Shown one piece after another: positions 26,006-35,756 of a stretch of DNA of 43,111 nucleotides. The stretch is taken from contig JAOUOS010000028.1 in NCBI GenBank assembly GCA_029880285.1, positions 1 through 43,111 on the forward strand, given 5' to 3'. The notes under the pieces are model-generated. The model did not search any database, was not told where the DNA came from, and saw only the letters and a list, made by a program, of their open reading frames with translations. The stretch is from Spirochaetia bacterium (GTDB lineage: Bacteria; Spirochaetota; Leptospiria; Turneriellales; JAOUOS01). The first letter of the stretch is position 1; every line of letters begins with the position of its first letter. The translations under genes were made by a program, and so were the position numbers.

Positions 26006-26028
26006 TTCTTTTCTTAAAAAGAAAAGAA
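26006..26028. repeat. Purine/pyrimidine inverted repeat before clpP
   Basis: TTCTTTTCTT (26006-26015) and AAGAAAAGAA (26019-26028) are perfect 10-bp arms around AAA, about 38 bp before the clpP ATG. It is not a CIRCE or CtsR-type operator. It could be a leader hairpin or simply a low-complexity tract. Confidence 0.4.
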
Positions 26029-26066
26029 AAGTGTAATCATAAAAAAATTAAAGATCAGGAGAATTT

Positions 26067-26666
26067 ATGTCGTTGACTCCCATTGTTATAGAGCAAACAG
26101 GCCGCGGAGAGAGGCAGTATGATATATATTCGAGGCTTTTAAAAGATAGAATTATATTTTTAGGATATCCTATTAATGATGCGTACGCAAATATCATAAT
26201 TGCTCAATTATTGTTCTTAGAATCAGAAGACCCTGAAAAAGATATTTATCTTTATATTAATTCTCCCGGGGGTTATATTTCATCAGGCTTAGCCGTATAT
26301 GATACAATGCAGCTGGTAAGACCTAATATTCGCACGGTTTGTTTGGGGCAGGCAGCCAGCGTTGCCGCTTTAATACTTGCTAGCGGCACTAAAGGCAAAA
26401 GATCTGCACTGCCCAATTCACGAATTTTGCTGCATCAGCCATTGGGGGGAGCTTCAGGACAAGCCGCAGATATAGAAATACAAGCTAATGAAATATTAAG
26501 AATCAGAAACGCCTTGAATAATCTTTATGTTAAGCATACAAATCAATCTGCCGAAAAAATAGAAAAAGAAACACAGCGTGATTTTTATATGGATAGCAAA
26601 GAAGCTATGAAATATGGTATTATAGATTCTATTATTGAAACTAGAGAAACTGACGATAAAAAATAA
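26067..26666 (+). CDS. clpP: ATP-dependent Clp protease proteolytic subunit
   Basis: ClpP forms the tetradecameric protease chamber that works with ClpX. The triad is present: S98 (GQAASVAAL), H123 (LLHQPLGG) and D172 (TQRDFYMD). The usual residues after the catalytic serine (MGA in most ClpP) are VAA here, a difference seen in some ClpP paralogues; the triad itself is intact, so I treat it as active. The N-terminal hydrophobic loop that docks the unfoldase ([24 protein letters not shown]) is kept. An AGGAG ribosome site precedes the ATG. clpX starts 20 bp downstream, followed by lon. Confidence 0.95.
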   Translation: MSLTPIVIEQTGRGERQYDIYSRLLKDRIIFLGYPINDAYANIIIAQLLFLESEDPEKDIYLYINSPGGYISSGLAVYDTMQLVRPNIRTVCLGQAASVAALILASGTKGKRSALPNSRILLHQPLGGASGQAADIEIQANEILRIRNALNNLYVKHTNQSAEKIEKETQRDFYMDSKEAMKYGIIDSIIETRETDDKK

Positions 26667-26686
26667 TATAAGGCAATGTAAATTAT

Positions 26687-28063
26687 ATGTCAAATAAGAA
26701 CAGAGATAAAGAAGCGTATCATTGTTCATTTTGTGGTAAAGAACAGGATGAAGTAGCAAGACTTGTCGCCGGTCCCGGAGTTTTTATCTGTGATGAGTGT
26801 GTTCAGCTTTGTAACGCTATTTTAATGGATGATGAAGATGTTAAAGAAGATCTTTCTTCTTTTCGAAGTCTTCCCAAGCCTAAAGAGATAAAAAATTTTT
26901 TAGATGAATATGTGATAGGCCAAGATATTGCTAAAAAAGCTTTATCTGTAGCCGTTTATAATCATTATAAAAGACTTCAATTTGACAAAAGGAAAAATGC
27001 ACCTGAAAGTAGTTCAAAGAAAAGAACTAAATTAAATATAAATAGCGCGAGTGAAATAGAAAAATCTAATATTTTATTAATTGGGCCAACTGGTTCTGGT
27101 AAAACGCTTCTGGCCCAGACACTAGCAAAAGTATTGCAGGTTCCCATGGCAATAGTAGACGCTACTGCGCTTACCGAAGCAGGTTATGTAGGCGAAGATG
27201 TTGAAAATATTTTATTGAGATTATATCAAAATGCTGAGCAAGATTTAGCAAGAGCAGAGATGGGAATAATTTATATTGATGAAATAGATAAAATCGCGCG
27301 TAAAGGTGATAACCCATCAATAACTCGTGATGTTTCAGGAGAGGGTGTTCAGCAGGCGCTATTAAAAATCATAGAAGGCACCATGGCTAGCGTTCCTCCT
27401 GTTGGCGGTAGAAAACATCCGCATCAAGATTTTTTAACAATTAACACAAAAAATATTTTGTTTATATGCGGCGGCGCTTTTGAGGGTCTTGAAGATATAA
27501 TAAGCACCCGCGTAGAGAAAAATGCGATGGGTTTTGATGCTGTTCGTAGAACACGTAAGAAAGATCGAAAAAAAGAATTTCTAGTTCAGGTAACTCCCGA
27601 TGATTTAATGAAATTTGGGCTTATCCCTGAATTTGTAGGCAGAATGCCGGTTATTAAGGCACTTCATCCTTTAGAAGTAGAGACTCTTATAAGAATTTTA
27701 ACGGAACCAAAAAATTCTCTTATTAAACAGTATCAGGCGATATTTGAAATAGAAAACGTTAAACTTACTTTTGAAGAAGAGAGCATTAAATCTATCGCGA
27801 AACTGGGTATTCAAAGAGAAACGGGAGCCCGTGGTTTAAGATCGATTTTAGAAGAGATCATGGGAGATTTAATGTATGAAATACCTTCAATGAAAGGCGT
27901 AGAAGAAGTTATTATATCATCAGATGTTGTTGAAAAAAATGAAAGAGCGAAAATCGTAAACTTCGGAGAAAAAGACGCTAAGAATAAAAACAAAATTACT
28001 GGTCAAAAAAATATAGATAATGCCGATGATATGTTAATTGAACCAGATGAAAAAATGGCATAG
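26687..28063 (+). CDS. clpX: Clp protease ATP-binding unfoldase ClpX
   Basis: ClpX is the AAA+ unfoldase that feeds ClpP. A zinc-binding domain comes first (C13, C16, C35, C38 in HCSFCGK and ICDECVQLC), then the AAA+ core with Walker A GPTGSGKT (133-140), Walker [13 protein letters not shown], the pore loop region GYVGED, and the C-terminal sensor 2 [11 protein letters not shown]. The IGF-type loop that binds ClpP corresponds to the region before [12 protein letters not shown]. The last 35 residues are a charged extension of low conservation. It is the middle gene of clpP-clpX-lon. Confidence 0.96.
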   Translation: MSNKNRDKEAYHCSFCGKEQDEVARLVAGPGVFICDECVQLCNAILMDDEDVKEDLSSFRSLPKPKEIKNFLDEYVIGQDIAKKALSVAVYNHYKRLQFDKRKNAPESSSKKRTKLNINSASEIEKSNILLIGPTGSGKTLLAQTLAKVLQVPMAIVDATALTEAGYVGEDVENILLRLYQNAEQDLARAEMGIIYIDEIDKIARKGDNPSITRDVSGEGVQQALLKIIEGTMASVPPVGGRKHPHQDFLTINTKNILFICGGAFEGLEDIISTRVEKNAMGFDAVRRTRKKDRKKEFLVQVTPDDLMKFGLIPEFVGRMPVIKALHPLEVETLIRILTEPKNSLIKQYQAIFEIENVKLTFEEESIKSIAKLGIQRETGARGLRSILEEIMGDLMYEIPSMKGVEEVIISSDVVEKNERAKIVNFGEKDAKNKNKITGQKNIDNADDMLIEPDEKMA

Positions 28064-28081
28064 GTTTACTGATAAGATAAA

Positions 28082-30553
28082 GTGAAAAATATTAAAGATT
28101 TAAAAAAGAAATATCCTCTTTTAGCTCTAAGAGATACAGTAATATTCCCCCGTAATGTGTCGTCATTATTTGTCGGCAGAGAAAAATCAATGGAAGCTAC
28201 CCGGCTCGCTATGGAAACAGATAGGTTCATGGTGCTGTCTGCTCAAAAAAATATTGAAACTGTTCTGCCAAAACTGGATGATATATTTGCTGTAGGGGTA
28301 CTATGTGAAATTTTACAGCTTTTAAAAATGCCAGATGGTACCTTAAAAATATTAGTAGAAGGTATTCAAAGAGTTAAAATTTCTGACTATAATGACAGAG
28401 ATTCTTTTATAGAGGTAGAAGTAACAAAATTAGAGTCAGATATTTCTGAAAAGCAGTCGAATGAGTCAGTTTTAGTTAAAAAAAATCTTATAAATCTTAG
28501 AGAAGGTTTTGAAAAACTAAGTCAGACTGCTGGTAATTTATCAGAAAGCTTTTTAGATGAAATTTGGGAAAAAGACAGTACTGAACAGATAATTGATTCT
28601 TTGGCGCATAATTTGCAAATATCATTTGAGCAGAAGCAGGATATTCTAGAAACATTATCGCTTGTTGAAAGAACCGAAAAAGTACGTATTGCTTTAAATG
28701 GTCAGCTGGAACTCGCAAATCTTGAAAGTTCAATTCATGATAAAGTTCGAAAACAGATGGACAAAATGCAGCGGCATTACTATCTTAACGAACAGATAAA
28801 AGTTATTCGTCAAGAGTTGGGAGACGGCGATTATGATGAATTTGAAAGTTATAAAAAAAAGATAAATGAAGCTGGTCTTAAAGAAGAAGCAAAAGCAAAA
28901 GCTGAACAAGAATTAAAAAAACTCGAAAAAATGCCGCCTATGTCGGCTGAATCAACAGTTGTGAGAAATTATTTAGATTGGATTTTAGATTTACCTTGGA
29001 ATGAAACAACAGTAGATAATTCAGATATCCTTAGGGCTCAGGAAATTTTAGATAAAACTCACTATGGTCTTGAAAAAGTTAAAGATAGAATAATGGAATT
29101 TGTGGCCGTAAGGCAGCTAAATGCCCAAACGCGGGGACCAATTTTATGTCTTTTAGGACCTCCCGGTGTTGGTAAAACTTCATTGGCTAAATCTATGGCA
29201 GAATGTCTTGGCAGAAAATTCGCGCGTATATCTTTAGGCGGTGTAAGAGATGAAGCAGAAATAAGAGGACACAGAAGAACCTATATAGGAGCTCTTCCGG
29301 GTAGAATTATTTCAACTTTAAAAAGAGTTAAAGTAAAAAATCCGGTAATTTTATTAGACGAGCTCGATAAAATATCTTCAGATTACAGAGGCAATCCTGC
29401 CGCTGCTCTTCTTGAAGTATTGGACCCCGAACAAAATAAAGAATTTATAGATCATTATTTAGAGCTTCCTTTTGATTTGTCACAGGTCTTATTTTTGGCC
29501 ACCGCGAACGTAATACATTCAATTCCTGAAGCTCTTTTAGACAGATTAGAACCTATAAAACTTTCAGGTTATACTGAGCATGAAAAAATAATGATTGCTC
29601 AAAAATTTTTACTGCCAGAAATTTTTAATAATAATGGCATAAAAAAAACCTCAGTTAAATATTCTGATAAATCATTGGCTTATATTATTAGACATTATAC
29701 AAAAGAAGCAGGCGTAAGACATTTAGAAAGACAGTTGGATAAAATAGGCAGAAAAATTGCCAGAGAATTTTATGCACACATACAAAATGTTGAGAATAGC
29801 AAAGAAGAAAAAGATAAAACAACTTCTTATTTATTAGATAAGAAAACAATTATTAAATTCTTAGGGCCTTCAGTTTATTCTTATGGCAAAAAAGAAAAAG
29901 ACGCAGCTGTGGGCAAATGTAATGGACTTGCATGGACACCCGCCGGAGGTGATATTTTAAGTATAGAAGCGGCTTTAGCTCATGGTAAAGGCAATATAAC
30001 AATAACTGGTAACCTTGGTGATGTTATGAAAGAATCAACACAGGCGGCTTTAGGTTATGTGAGAACTCAAAGTCATTTAATAGGTCTGCCGGATGATTTT
30101 TTTGATAAAACAGATATTTTTATTCATATACCAGAAGGAGCGATTCCCAAAGACGGACCTTCTGCCGGTATTGGTCTTGCGGCCTGTATATTATCTGCTG
30201 TTACACAAAATGCCATAAAGAACACTGTGGCGTTGACTGGTGAAATTACTTTAAGAGGAATGGTTCTTCCTATTGGGGGTCTTAAAGAAAAATCTTTGGC
30301 GGCATTTCGCGGAGGTATTACAGATATTATCTGTCCCGCTGAGAATGAAAAAGATTTAGAAGATATTCCAGAGAGCATAAGAAAAAAATTAAGTTTTCAT
30401 TTTGTAAGTGATATGAAAGAAGTAATTTCTATTGCTTTTACAGCATCAGAAAGTATTTTCAAAGATAAACCCGGTAAATATTCTTTTTACGCGAATCATT
30501 TGTCTGGATGGTCAGAAAACTTAGACAGCCCCGGGAAAAGCAATCCTAATTAG
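28082..30553 (+). CDS. lon: ATP-dependent protease Lon
   Basis: Lon is a homohexameric cytoplasmic protease. The N-terminal substrate domain begins PLLALRDTVIFPRNVSSLFVGR-like (residues 12-33). The AAA+ module has Walker A GPPGVGKT (359-366) and Walker B VILLDELDKIS. The protease domain carries the Ser-Lys dyad S694 (PKDGPSAG) and K737 (GGLKEK). I chose the GTG at 28082, which lies 18 bp after clpX and has no upstream in-frame alternative as good; the ribosome site is poor. At 823 residues it is the usual length. The final 35 residues are less conserved. Confidence 0.96.
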   Translation: MKNIKDLKKKYPLLALRDTVIFPRNVSSLFVGREKSMEATRLAMETDRFMVLSAQKNIETVLPKLDDIFAVGVLCEILQLLKMPDGTLKILVEGIQRVKISDYNDRDSFIEVEVTKLESDISEKQSNESVLVKKNLINLREGFEKLSQTAGNLSESFLDEIWEKDSTEQIIDSLAHNLQISFEQKQDILETLSLVERTEKVRIALNGQLELANLESSIHDKVRKQMDKMQRHYYLNEQIKVIRQELGDGDYDEFESYKKKINEAGLKEEAKAKAEQELKKLEKMPPMSAESTVVRNYLDWILDLPWNETTVDNSDILRAQEILDKTHYGLEKVKDRIMEFVAVRQLNAQTRGPILCLLGPPGVGKTSLAKSMAECLGRKFARISLGGVRDEAEIRGHRRTYIGALPGRIISTLKRVKVKNPVILLDELDKISSDYRGNPAAALLEVLDPEQNKEFIDHYLELPFDLSQVLFLATANVIHSIPEALLDRLEPIKLSGYTEHEKIMIAQKFLLPEIFNNNGIKKTSVKYSDKSLAYIIRHYTKEAGVRHLERQLDKIGRKIAREFYAHIQNVENSKEEKDKTTSYLLDKKTIIKFLGPSVYSYGKKEKDAAVGKCNGLAWTPAGGDILSIEAALAHGKGNITITGNLGDVMKESTQAALGYVRTQSHLIGLPDDFFDKTDIFIHIPEGAIPKDGPSAGIGLAACILSAVTQNAIKNTVALTGEITLRGMVLPIGGLKEKSLAAFRGGITDIICPAENEKDLEDIPESIRKKLSFHFVSDMKEVISIAFTASESIFKDKPGKYSFYANHLSGWSENLDSPGKSNPN

Positions 30554-30555
30554 TT

Positions 30556-31302
30556 TTAAAACGGATTATCTTCTGCAATAAATTCAGTGTTTATTTTAAA
30601 CTTTTTTTGTAAATGTTCACTTAATAGTTTTATGCCGATTTCTTCTGATTTGTTATGACCCATCGCAGAAAAACTTATTTCATTTTCTAAAGCCATTGAA
30701 TAAATCCACTCTGTGCCTTCACCTGTAACAAAAGCGTCTATATTAAGCAATATTGATTCTCTAAAAAAATCAACCGCTCGTCCCGCAATAACCCCAACTT
30801 TTTTTACAATTTTTTTATTTTGTGGTTTTATATGTACGCCTTTGGTTTTATAGATTTTGCCAATTGTATTAAAAAATTCTTCATATGTAACTGGATGTTT
30901 TAGTATGCCCGTATAACCTATATTGCTGATATTTTCTTTTGGTACAGCACGCAATTTTTTTAATATAGGAAAGTTGTTTCCCCATTTTATGCTGGCGTCT
31001 AAAGGCAAGTGATAGGCAAATAAATTGATATTATTTTTGAATAGTAAATTTAACTTATTTTTAAATATACCGGTTATTTGGGGAGGATCATTTTTCCAAA
31101 AAAAACCATGATGTGCTATTATAGCGTTGGCTTTTTTATAGACAGCTTGTTCTATAATATTTTGACTAATTGATACACAGGTAATTATTTTATTTATTTC
31201 AGAAGAACCTTCTATTTGAATACCATTTACCGTGTAGTCTTGAAATTTTTCAATTTCTAATATTTTATTTAGATATGTTTCTAATTTGATTCTTTGTATC
31301 AT
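30556..31302 (-). CDS. Nif3-like dinuclear metal centre protein
   Basis: This 248-residue Nif3/YbgI/DUF34 family protein has the metal-binding motifs AIIAHHGFFW (two His), FAYHLPLDA, and in the second half DAFVTGEGTEW and SAMGHNKSEEIGI. The short form lacks the inserted PII-like domain of longer members. The family is widespread; reported activities include GTP cyclohydrolase-like hydrolysis, but the physiological role is unsettled. It converges on lon with 2 bp between stops and lies 65 bp upstream of nothing on its own strand except infA behind it, so it may be cotranscribed with infA. Confidence 0.88.
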   Translation of the reverse strand: MIQRIKLETYLNKILEIEKFQDYTVNGIQIEGSSEINKIITCVSISQNIIEQAVYKKANAIIAHHGFFWKNDPPQITGIFKNKLNLLFKNNINLFAYHLPLDASIKWGNNFPILKKLRAVPKENISNIGYTGILKHPVTYEEFFNTIGKIYKTKGVHIKPQNKKIVKKVGVIAGRAVDFFRESILLNIDAFVTGEGTEWIYSMALENEISFSAMGHNKSEEIGIKLLSEHLQKKFKINTEFIAEDNPF

Positions 31303-31367
31303 ATAATTTTTTAATTAAAATGATAGTTATATGAATATATGTATATAAATATAATTTATATTTATAA

Positions 31368-31586
31368 TTATTTCGCTCGGTATGTTATTCGGCCCCGTGT
31401 TAAATCATATGGAGAAAGTTCTACAGTAACCCTATCACCTGGATTTAATCGAATATAATGTTTTCTCATTTTGCCTGATATATGGCCCAGTATTTCATGT
31501 CCATTATCAAGTTTTACATTAAACATAGCATTTGGTAAAGCTTTACTTATTACACCCTCAACTTTAATTGCTTCTTCTTTTGACAT
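31368..31586 (-). CDS. infA: Translation initiation factor IF-1
   Basis: This 72-residue OB-fold protein is the usual length. Diagnostic segments are [44 protein letters not shown] (read as two parts) and the end [25 protein letters not shown]-1 binds the 30S A site during initiation. Here it stands outside a ribosomal protein operon, which is normal in several phyla. A Nif3-like gene follows 65 bp downstream. Confidence 0.97.
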   Translation of the reverse strand: MSKEEAIKVEGVISKALPNAMFNVKLDNGHEILGHISGKMRKHYIRLNPGDRVTVELSPYDLTRGRITYRAK

Positions 31587-31706
31587 TTTGTTCTTATCTT
31601 TGTAAAAAATCTTTTATACGCGTTGTCAACGCTTTTTTTATCATAAAAAGAAGATGACATATGGTCTTTTTTTCTGTTTCTGTCATTCTTGTATAAAGAT
31701 ATAGAT

Positions 31707-32039
31707 ATGATAAAACAAAATTCAATTACAATTCTTTTTACATTCATTTTAATTGGGTTATTAAATTGTTCTAATAAAGAAGATACTCCAGGAGTTTGCC
31801 TTTTTACTGAAAGTGTCAAAGAAGAATGCATACGTTTTACAGGCAGCAGATGGACAGCAGACCTCGCCCTTGAAGAATGTGATTTAATTAATGGTACTTT
31901 CTCAGAAGATGATTGTGATACAGAGTGTGCCACAATGTGTATTGATAATGAAGGTTTTGAAACAGAAGTTACTGTAATTTATAATTATACCGACGCTACT
32001 TGCCGGTATGGGACCGTAAGTAAAGAATCTTGTCAGTAA
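31707..32039 (+). CDS. Small cysteine-rich lipoprotein
   Basis: The ATG at 31707 gives a lipoprotein signal ending IGLLNC. The mature part is about 90 residues with eight further cysteines (around VCLF, EECI, LEECD, DDCDTECATMC, TCRYG, ESCQ), acidic overall. Such spacing suggests a disulfide-knotted surface domain. I do not recognise the family. The frame is open upstream to a TTG at 31689 but the signal supports 31707. It is divergent from infA. The 191 bp downstream, before the DUF302 gene, show nothing I can name. Confidence 0.72.
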   Translation: MIKQNSITILFTFILIGLLNCSNKEDTPGVCLFTESVKEECIRFTGSRWTADLALEECDLINGTFSEDDCDTECATMCIDNEGFETEVTVIYNYTDATCRYGTVSKESCQ

Positions 32040-32230
32040 TATTAATTATATTTTACTAAGCTTTAAATAAAAATAATTTGGCTTAAATATTAATATATTA
32101 GTATATTCTTATGTATATGTTGTCAGTATTTTAAAAATAATTTTTTTAATACGGCTAAAAAGAATATTAAGTAAAAAATATTTCTTAAGTAATTCTTTAC
32201 ATATAAAAAATTTTTAATAAGGAGAAAAAG

Positions 32231-32614
32231 ATGTCTTACTTTTTCAAGAAAGAAGTCAATTTAAAATTTGATGAAGCTGTCGCGAAAGTTCGCGAAGAAT
32301 TAAAAAATGAAGGGTTTGGTGTTTTAACAGAAATTGATGTTAAAACAACATTAAAAAATAAACTAGATGTAGACTTTAAACCCTATTTAATATTAGGAGC
32401 ATGTAATCCTCCATTCGCATATAAAGCCCTACAAGCCGAAGAGCAAATTGGTTTAATGCTGCCATGTAATGTTGTTGTTCAAGAAATAGACGGTAAAATA
32501 GTTGTTTCGGCAATTGATCCTGTTGCTTCAATGCAGGCTGTAACAAATGCAGAGCTCGTGCCTGTTGCTAACGAAGTTCAGGAGAAATTAAAAAAAGTTA
32601 TAGATTCTTTATAA
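32231..32614 (+). CDS. DUF302-family protein
   Basis: This 127-residue protein has no signal peptide. It has the DUF302 pattern: an N-terminal strand, EAVAKVREELKNEGFGVLTEIDVKTTLKNKLDVDFKPYLILGACNP (in shorter pieces over residues 15-60), PPFAYKALQAEEQIGLMLPCNVVV and a late VVSAIDPVASM. C58 and C79 and the nearby acidic residues are typical. The family is often found near redox or metal genes; its biochemical role is unknown. It has a strong AAGGAG ribosome site and lies 6 bp before xth, probably cotranscribed. Confidence 0.88.
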   Translation: MSYFFKKEVNLKFDEAVAKVREELKNEGFGVLTEIDVKTTLKNKLDVDFKPYLILGACNPPFAYKALQAEEQIGLMLPCNVVVQEIDGKIVVSAIDPVASMQAVTNAELVPVANEVQEKLKKVIDSL

Positions 32615-32620
32615 AAAAGA

Positions 32621-33400
32621 ATGAAACTAATTTCTTGGAATGTCAATGGAATAAGAGCTGTTGAAAGAAAAGGAGAGATTCAGGCTCTTCTTGAAAAAGA
32701 AAAGCCTGAATTGATATTTCTACAAGAAATTAAGGCAAAATTTGATCAGCTAACATCTAATTTGACGAATCATAATGAATATTTTCAACATTATCATTCG
32801 GCAGAAAAACCAGGATATTCAGGTGTTGGTGTATGGCTTTTGAAAAAAAAATTCTCAGAAAATTATGAAATTATTTCAGGCATGCCCAAATGGAAAGATA
32901 CTGAAGGCAGAGTAATTAGGGTAGATATAAAAAATTATACTTTTTTAGGTATTTATTTTCCTAATGGAGGTAAAAGTCATGAGGCATGGCTTGAGAAACT
33001 TAAATTTTATGATCATTATCTTAATTATATCAATGATTTAAGAAAGTTAGGCAGGACAATAATTTGGGCCGGTGATTTAAATGTGGCTCATAATGAAATT
33101 GATTTAGCGCGGCCCAAAGAAAATGAAAATAATATAGGTTTTCGTCCCGAAGAAAGAGAATGGATGAATAAAGTAACAAAAAATGATTGGATTGATTGTT
33201 TTAGATATTTTTATCCTGAAAAAGTAAGTTATACTTGGTGGCAGCTTCAAACGAAAGCACGCGAAAGAAACGTTGGATGGCGCATTGATTACTTTTTATC
33301 AGATAAAAAGATTATTAAGAAAATTAAAAATATACACCATCTTGAAAATCAAATGGGTTCAGATCATTGTCCTATTGTTCTTGAAGTTGATATTTTATAA
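32621..33400 (+). CDS. xth: Exodeoxyribonuclease III / AP endonuclease
   Basis: This is a DNA repair enzyme of the exonuclease III (EEP) family that cleaves at abasic sites. Motifs in order: KLISWNVNGIRA, LIFLQEIKAK (metal Glu), GYSGVGVWLLKK, GDLNVAHNEIDLARP (active-site Asp and Asn), YTWWQLQTKARERNVGWRIDY and the catalytic SDHCPIVLEVDI. At 259 residues it is complete. It follows the DUF302 gene by 6 bp. It converges on the DUF4010 gene with 1 bp between stops. Confidence 0.95.
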   Translation: MKLISWNVNGIRAVERKGEIQALLEKEKPELIFLQEIKAKFDQLTSNLTNHNEYFQHYHSAEKPGYSGVGVWLLKKKFSENYEIISGMPKWKDTEGRVIRVDIKNYTFLGIYFPNGGKSHEAWLEKLKFYDHYLNYINDLRKLGRTIIWAGDLNVAHNEIDLARPKENENNIGFRPEEREWMNKVTKNDWIDCFRYFYPEKVSYTWWQLQTKARERNVGWRIDYFLSDKKIIKKIKNIHHLENQMGSDHCPIVLEVDIL

Positions 33401-33401
33401 T

Positions 33402-34706
33402 CTATATAGCCGCCCAGAGAGTTAAAAATCCTAATAAAAGCATGCATAAAAAACCAGGAAAAACAATCGCAGAGAATTTTTTGGGCGAAAGCATAAGTAC
33501 GAGTAATCCTTTTGTAAACGTGTTAGATACAGCAGCCAGATAAGTAGCTATAGCTGCTGTGCTCAAATTCATATTATCAGCCGCTGATCTAGCCATGCTT
33601 ATAGTTATGGCGTCTACATCCGTAAGACCTGATAAAAAACCCACCATATAAGCTCCCCAATCGCCAAAATAAGTATGACCTAAATGAGATAAAACTCTAA
33701 TTGCCAAGTATAAAGACCCAAAAATTAAACCATCTTTTAGGCGCATCGGATTTTCTATTATAACTGTGGCCGCGGGTTCTTTTGCTTCTTCTTTTGTTTT
33801 AATGTATACATATATGATATATAAAGCGCCGCCTAAAAAAAATCCAGATAGGGGCCAAAATAATAAACGGGCCAGGGGCATATGAAAAATTGATGCTTCT
33901 AACAACATTCTTGGTATCATTATCATATTAGCCATAATAATTCCCATTGATAAATAAGCTGATTTTTGCAGTTTTTGCGCTCTTCGAGAATAGTCCATTG
34001 TAACTGCAGTGCTGCTCACCAGCCCCCCGGCTAAGGCTGTAATTAAAGTTCCTCTTTTATCTCCTAATAGTCGGTTTATTACATAACCAAAAAAACCAAT
34101 GCCTGCTACTAAAACAACAACAAGCCAAATTTCATATGGACTAATAAGCTTTCTGGGAAAATAGGGAATTAAATTCCAAAAAGCTTCAGGCAATGGTAAT
34201 GCAGTTGGTAATAAAGGCAGAACAACAAGCGTGATTACAGCAAATTTTGTGGCTATTACCAGCTCTTCTTCTTTAACTTTTTGTACCCATTCTCTTACAA
34301 CAGGTTTTAAAGAAAGAAGAGTAACAGTAATTACCATAATAAACGCCGACGCAAATACTTCATTTAAGGCGCATAAAGCGCCAATAAAATAAGTTACTAA
34401 AAAGGATATTTCTGTTGTAATACCAATGGAATCTTTTTCTTTATAGTGACTTACTAATATTAAAAACCCTATAACGAGCATTGTTACGGGAAAAATCCAA
34501 GTAAATCCTTTTTGATGAAAAAGCACACCTAAAAAACCTAAAATAGAAGCCAAAGGAAAAGTTCTGGCCCCCCCAAAAGATTTTCTATGTTGAGATAGAG
34601 AATTATCTTGCTTTTTATCTTTTCTAGTTTCATATTCTCTTTCAATACCTATTGCTGCTCCCGTAAGCACAGCAAATATTAAGTTATAATAACTGTTCAA
34701 ATCCAT
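33402..34706 (-). CDS. MgtC/SapB-DUF4010 family membrane protein
   Basis: A polytopic membrane protein of 434 residues with about 11-12 hydrophobic spans. The N-terminal part is of MgtC/SapB type (LTGAAIGIERE, FGGARTFPLASILGFLGVLF) and the C-terminal part of DUF4010 type (AGGLVSSTAVTMDYSRRAQ, GAYMVGFLSGLTDVDAITISMARSA). The substrate is unknown; MgtC relatives are tied to magnesium and phosphate stress but this longer family has not been shown to share that. It has its own unit, on the same strand as lpxI 68 bp upstream, and may be cotranscribed with it. Confidence 0.85.
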   Translation of the reverse strand: MDLNSYYNLIFAVLTGAAIGIEREYETRKDKKQDNSLSQHRKSFGGARTFPLASILGFLGVLFHQKGFTWIFPVTMLVIGFLILVSHYKEKDSIGITTEISFLVTYFIGALCALNEVFASAFIMVITVTLLSLKPVVREWVQKVKEEELVIATKFAVITLVVLPLLPTALPLPEAFWNLIPYFPRKLISPYEIWLVVVLVAGIGFFGYVINRLLGDKRGTLITALAGGLVSSTAVTMDYSRRAQKLQKSAYLSMGIIMANMIMIPRMLLEASIFHMPLARLLFWPLSGFFLGGALYIIYVYIKTKEEAKEPAATVIIENPMRLKDGLIFGSLYLAIRVLSHLGHTYFGDWGAYMVGFLSGLTDVDAITISMARSAADNMNLSTAAIATYLAAVSNTFTKGLLVLMLSPKKFSAIVFPGFLCMLLLGFLTLWAAI

Positions 34707-34774
34707 AAAAATTTAATCTTATTTATTAAGATATACAATTTTATAATAATTGTATAATTTGTTTAACCTATATT

Positions 34775-35620
34775 TTATTTTCGGCTTATATTTTTGGGTA
34801 CTTTTGTGCCAACTAAAATAAGTTTTAATTCATTTGCTTTTTTTATTACTTCTTCTGGGGTTACTATAAGTGTTTTTTCTGCTTCAAAAGCCAATAAATG
34901 GGCTCCACTTTTTTTCATAGTTTCAAGAGTAGTTATACCTATTGCCGGTACGTCAAATCTGCAGTCTTGTTTTTCTTTTTCAGTTTTACATACTACGGCA
35001 CCTTTGCCTTTAGATAAAATACCTGCTCTTTCTATACACTTGTCAGTTCCCTCGATGGCTTCAACCGCAAGTATGCTTTCATAACGAACAACAACAGTCT
35101 GCCCTATGTCAAGTTTTCCAATTTTTTTCGCGTAATACATTCCATAGTTTATATCTTTTAAGTCTTGCGCAGAGGGTTTTTTTTTCGAATAAACTTTTAC
35201 CGGTAAAAAAAGATTTTTTAGAAATATTTTTTGCGAGATAAATTCTATATCATATTTAAAAAATTCATCAGCTAAAGCGTAAAAAATTGTGTTATCTGAT
35301 CTATTGGTTAAGTTTTTTAACATCCAAAGGGTTTTTAAATCAAATTTTAAATTTTTAAATAAATTTTCCTTTGAAATTTTACCTATCATTATTAAATGAG
35401 ATATATTATCTTTCTTAAATTCTTTTAGTGCATGTCCCACTTTTGTTATTGATATAAACTTTGATATGTCTTTGTATTTTCTCGCTATATCAAGAGATTC
35501 AAAATTGCCTTCTTTTATTATATAGATTTTTACATTAATACCTTTTGCTATCGCTTCATCTGCGGTTATAGCAGGCAGAATTCCAGAGCCGGCGATTATT
35601 CCTAAGTTTTTTATTTTCAT
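34775..35620 (-). CDS. lpxI: UDP-2,3-diacylglucosamine pyrophosphatase LpxI
   Basis: LpxI hydrolyses UDP-2,3-diacylglucosamine to lipid X in lipid A synthesis, replacing LpxH in some bacteria. The N-terminal half starts LGIIAGSGILPAITADEAIAKG; the C-terminal catalytic half has the family signature ESILAVEAIEGTDKCIERAG, KGAVVCKTEKEKQDCRFDVPAIGITTLETM (in parts) and AFEAEKTLIVTPEEV. The length of 281 is normal. With lpxC in the same window it shows that the organism makes lipid A. No lpxH is seen here. The other lpx genes are not nearby. Confidence 0.93.
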   Translation of the reverse strand: MKIKNLGIIAGSGILPAITADEAIAKGINVKIYIIKEGNFESLDIARKYKDISKFISITKVGHALKEFKKDNISHLIMIGKISKENLFKNLKFDLKTLWMLKNLTNRSDNTIFYALADEFFKYDIEFISQKIFLKNLFLPVKVYSKKKPSAQDLKDINYGMYYAKKIGKLDIGQTVVVRYESILAVEAIEGTDKCIERAGILSKGKGAVVCKTEKEKQDCRFDVPAIGITTLETMKKSGAHLLAFEAEKTLIVTPEEVIKKANELKLILVGTKVPKNISRK

Positions 35621-35756
35621 TATTTGTTTTTAGACATGAAATAAAAAAAGATTTATTAAGACAACTTTAATTTAGTTGACACGTCATAAAAATTAAATCA
35701 AATAAAATTATAAATTTTAGAATTTATATTTGAATATAGTTATTATATTATAAATT

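Noticed and set aside
31550..31933. Minus-strand frame overlapping infA and the small lipoprotein
   Set aside because: It overlaps infA in another frame and is antisense to the lipoprotein; composition and context indicate a shadow.
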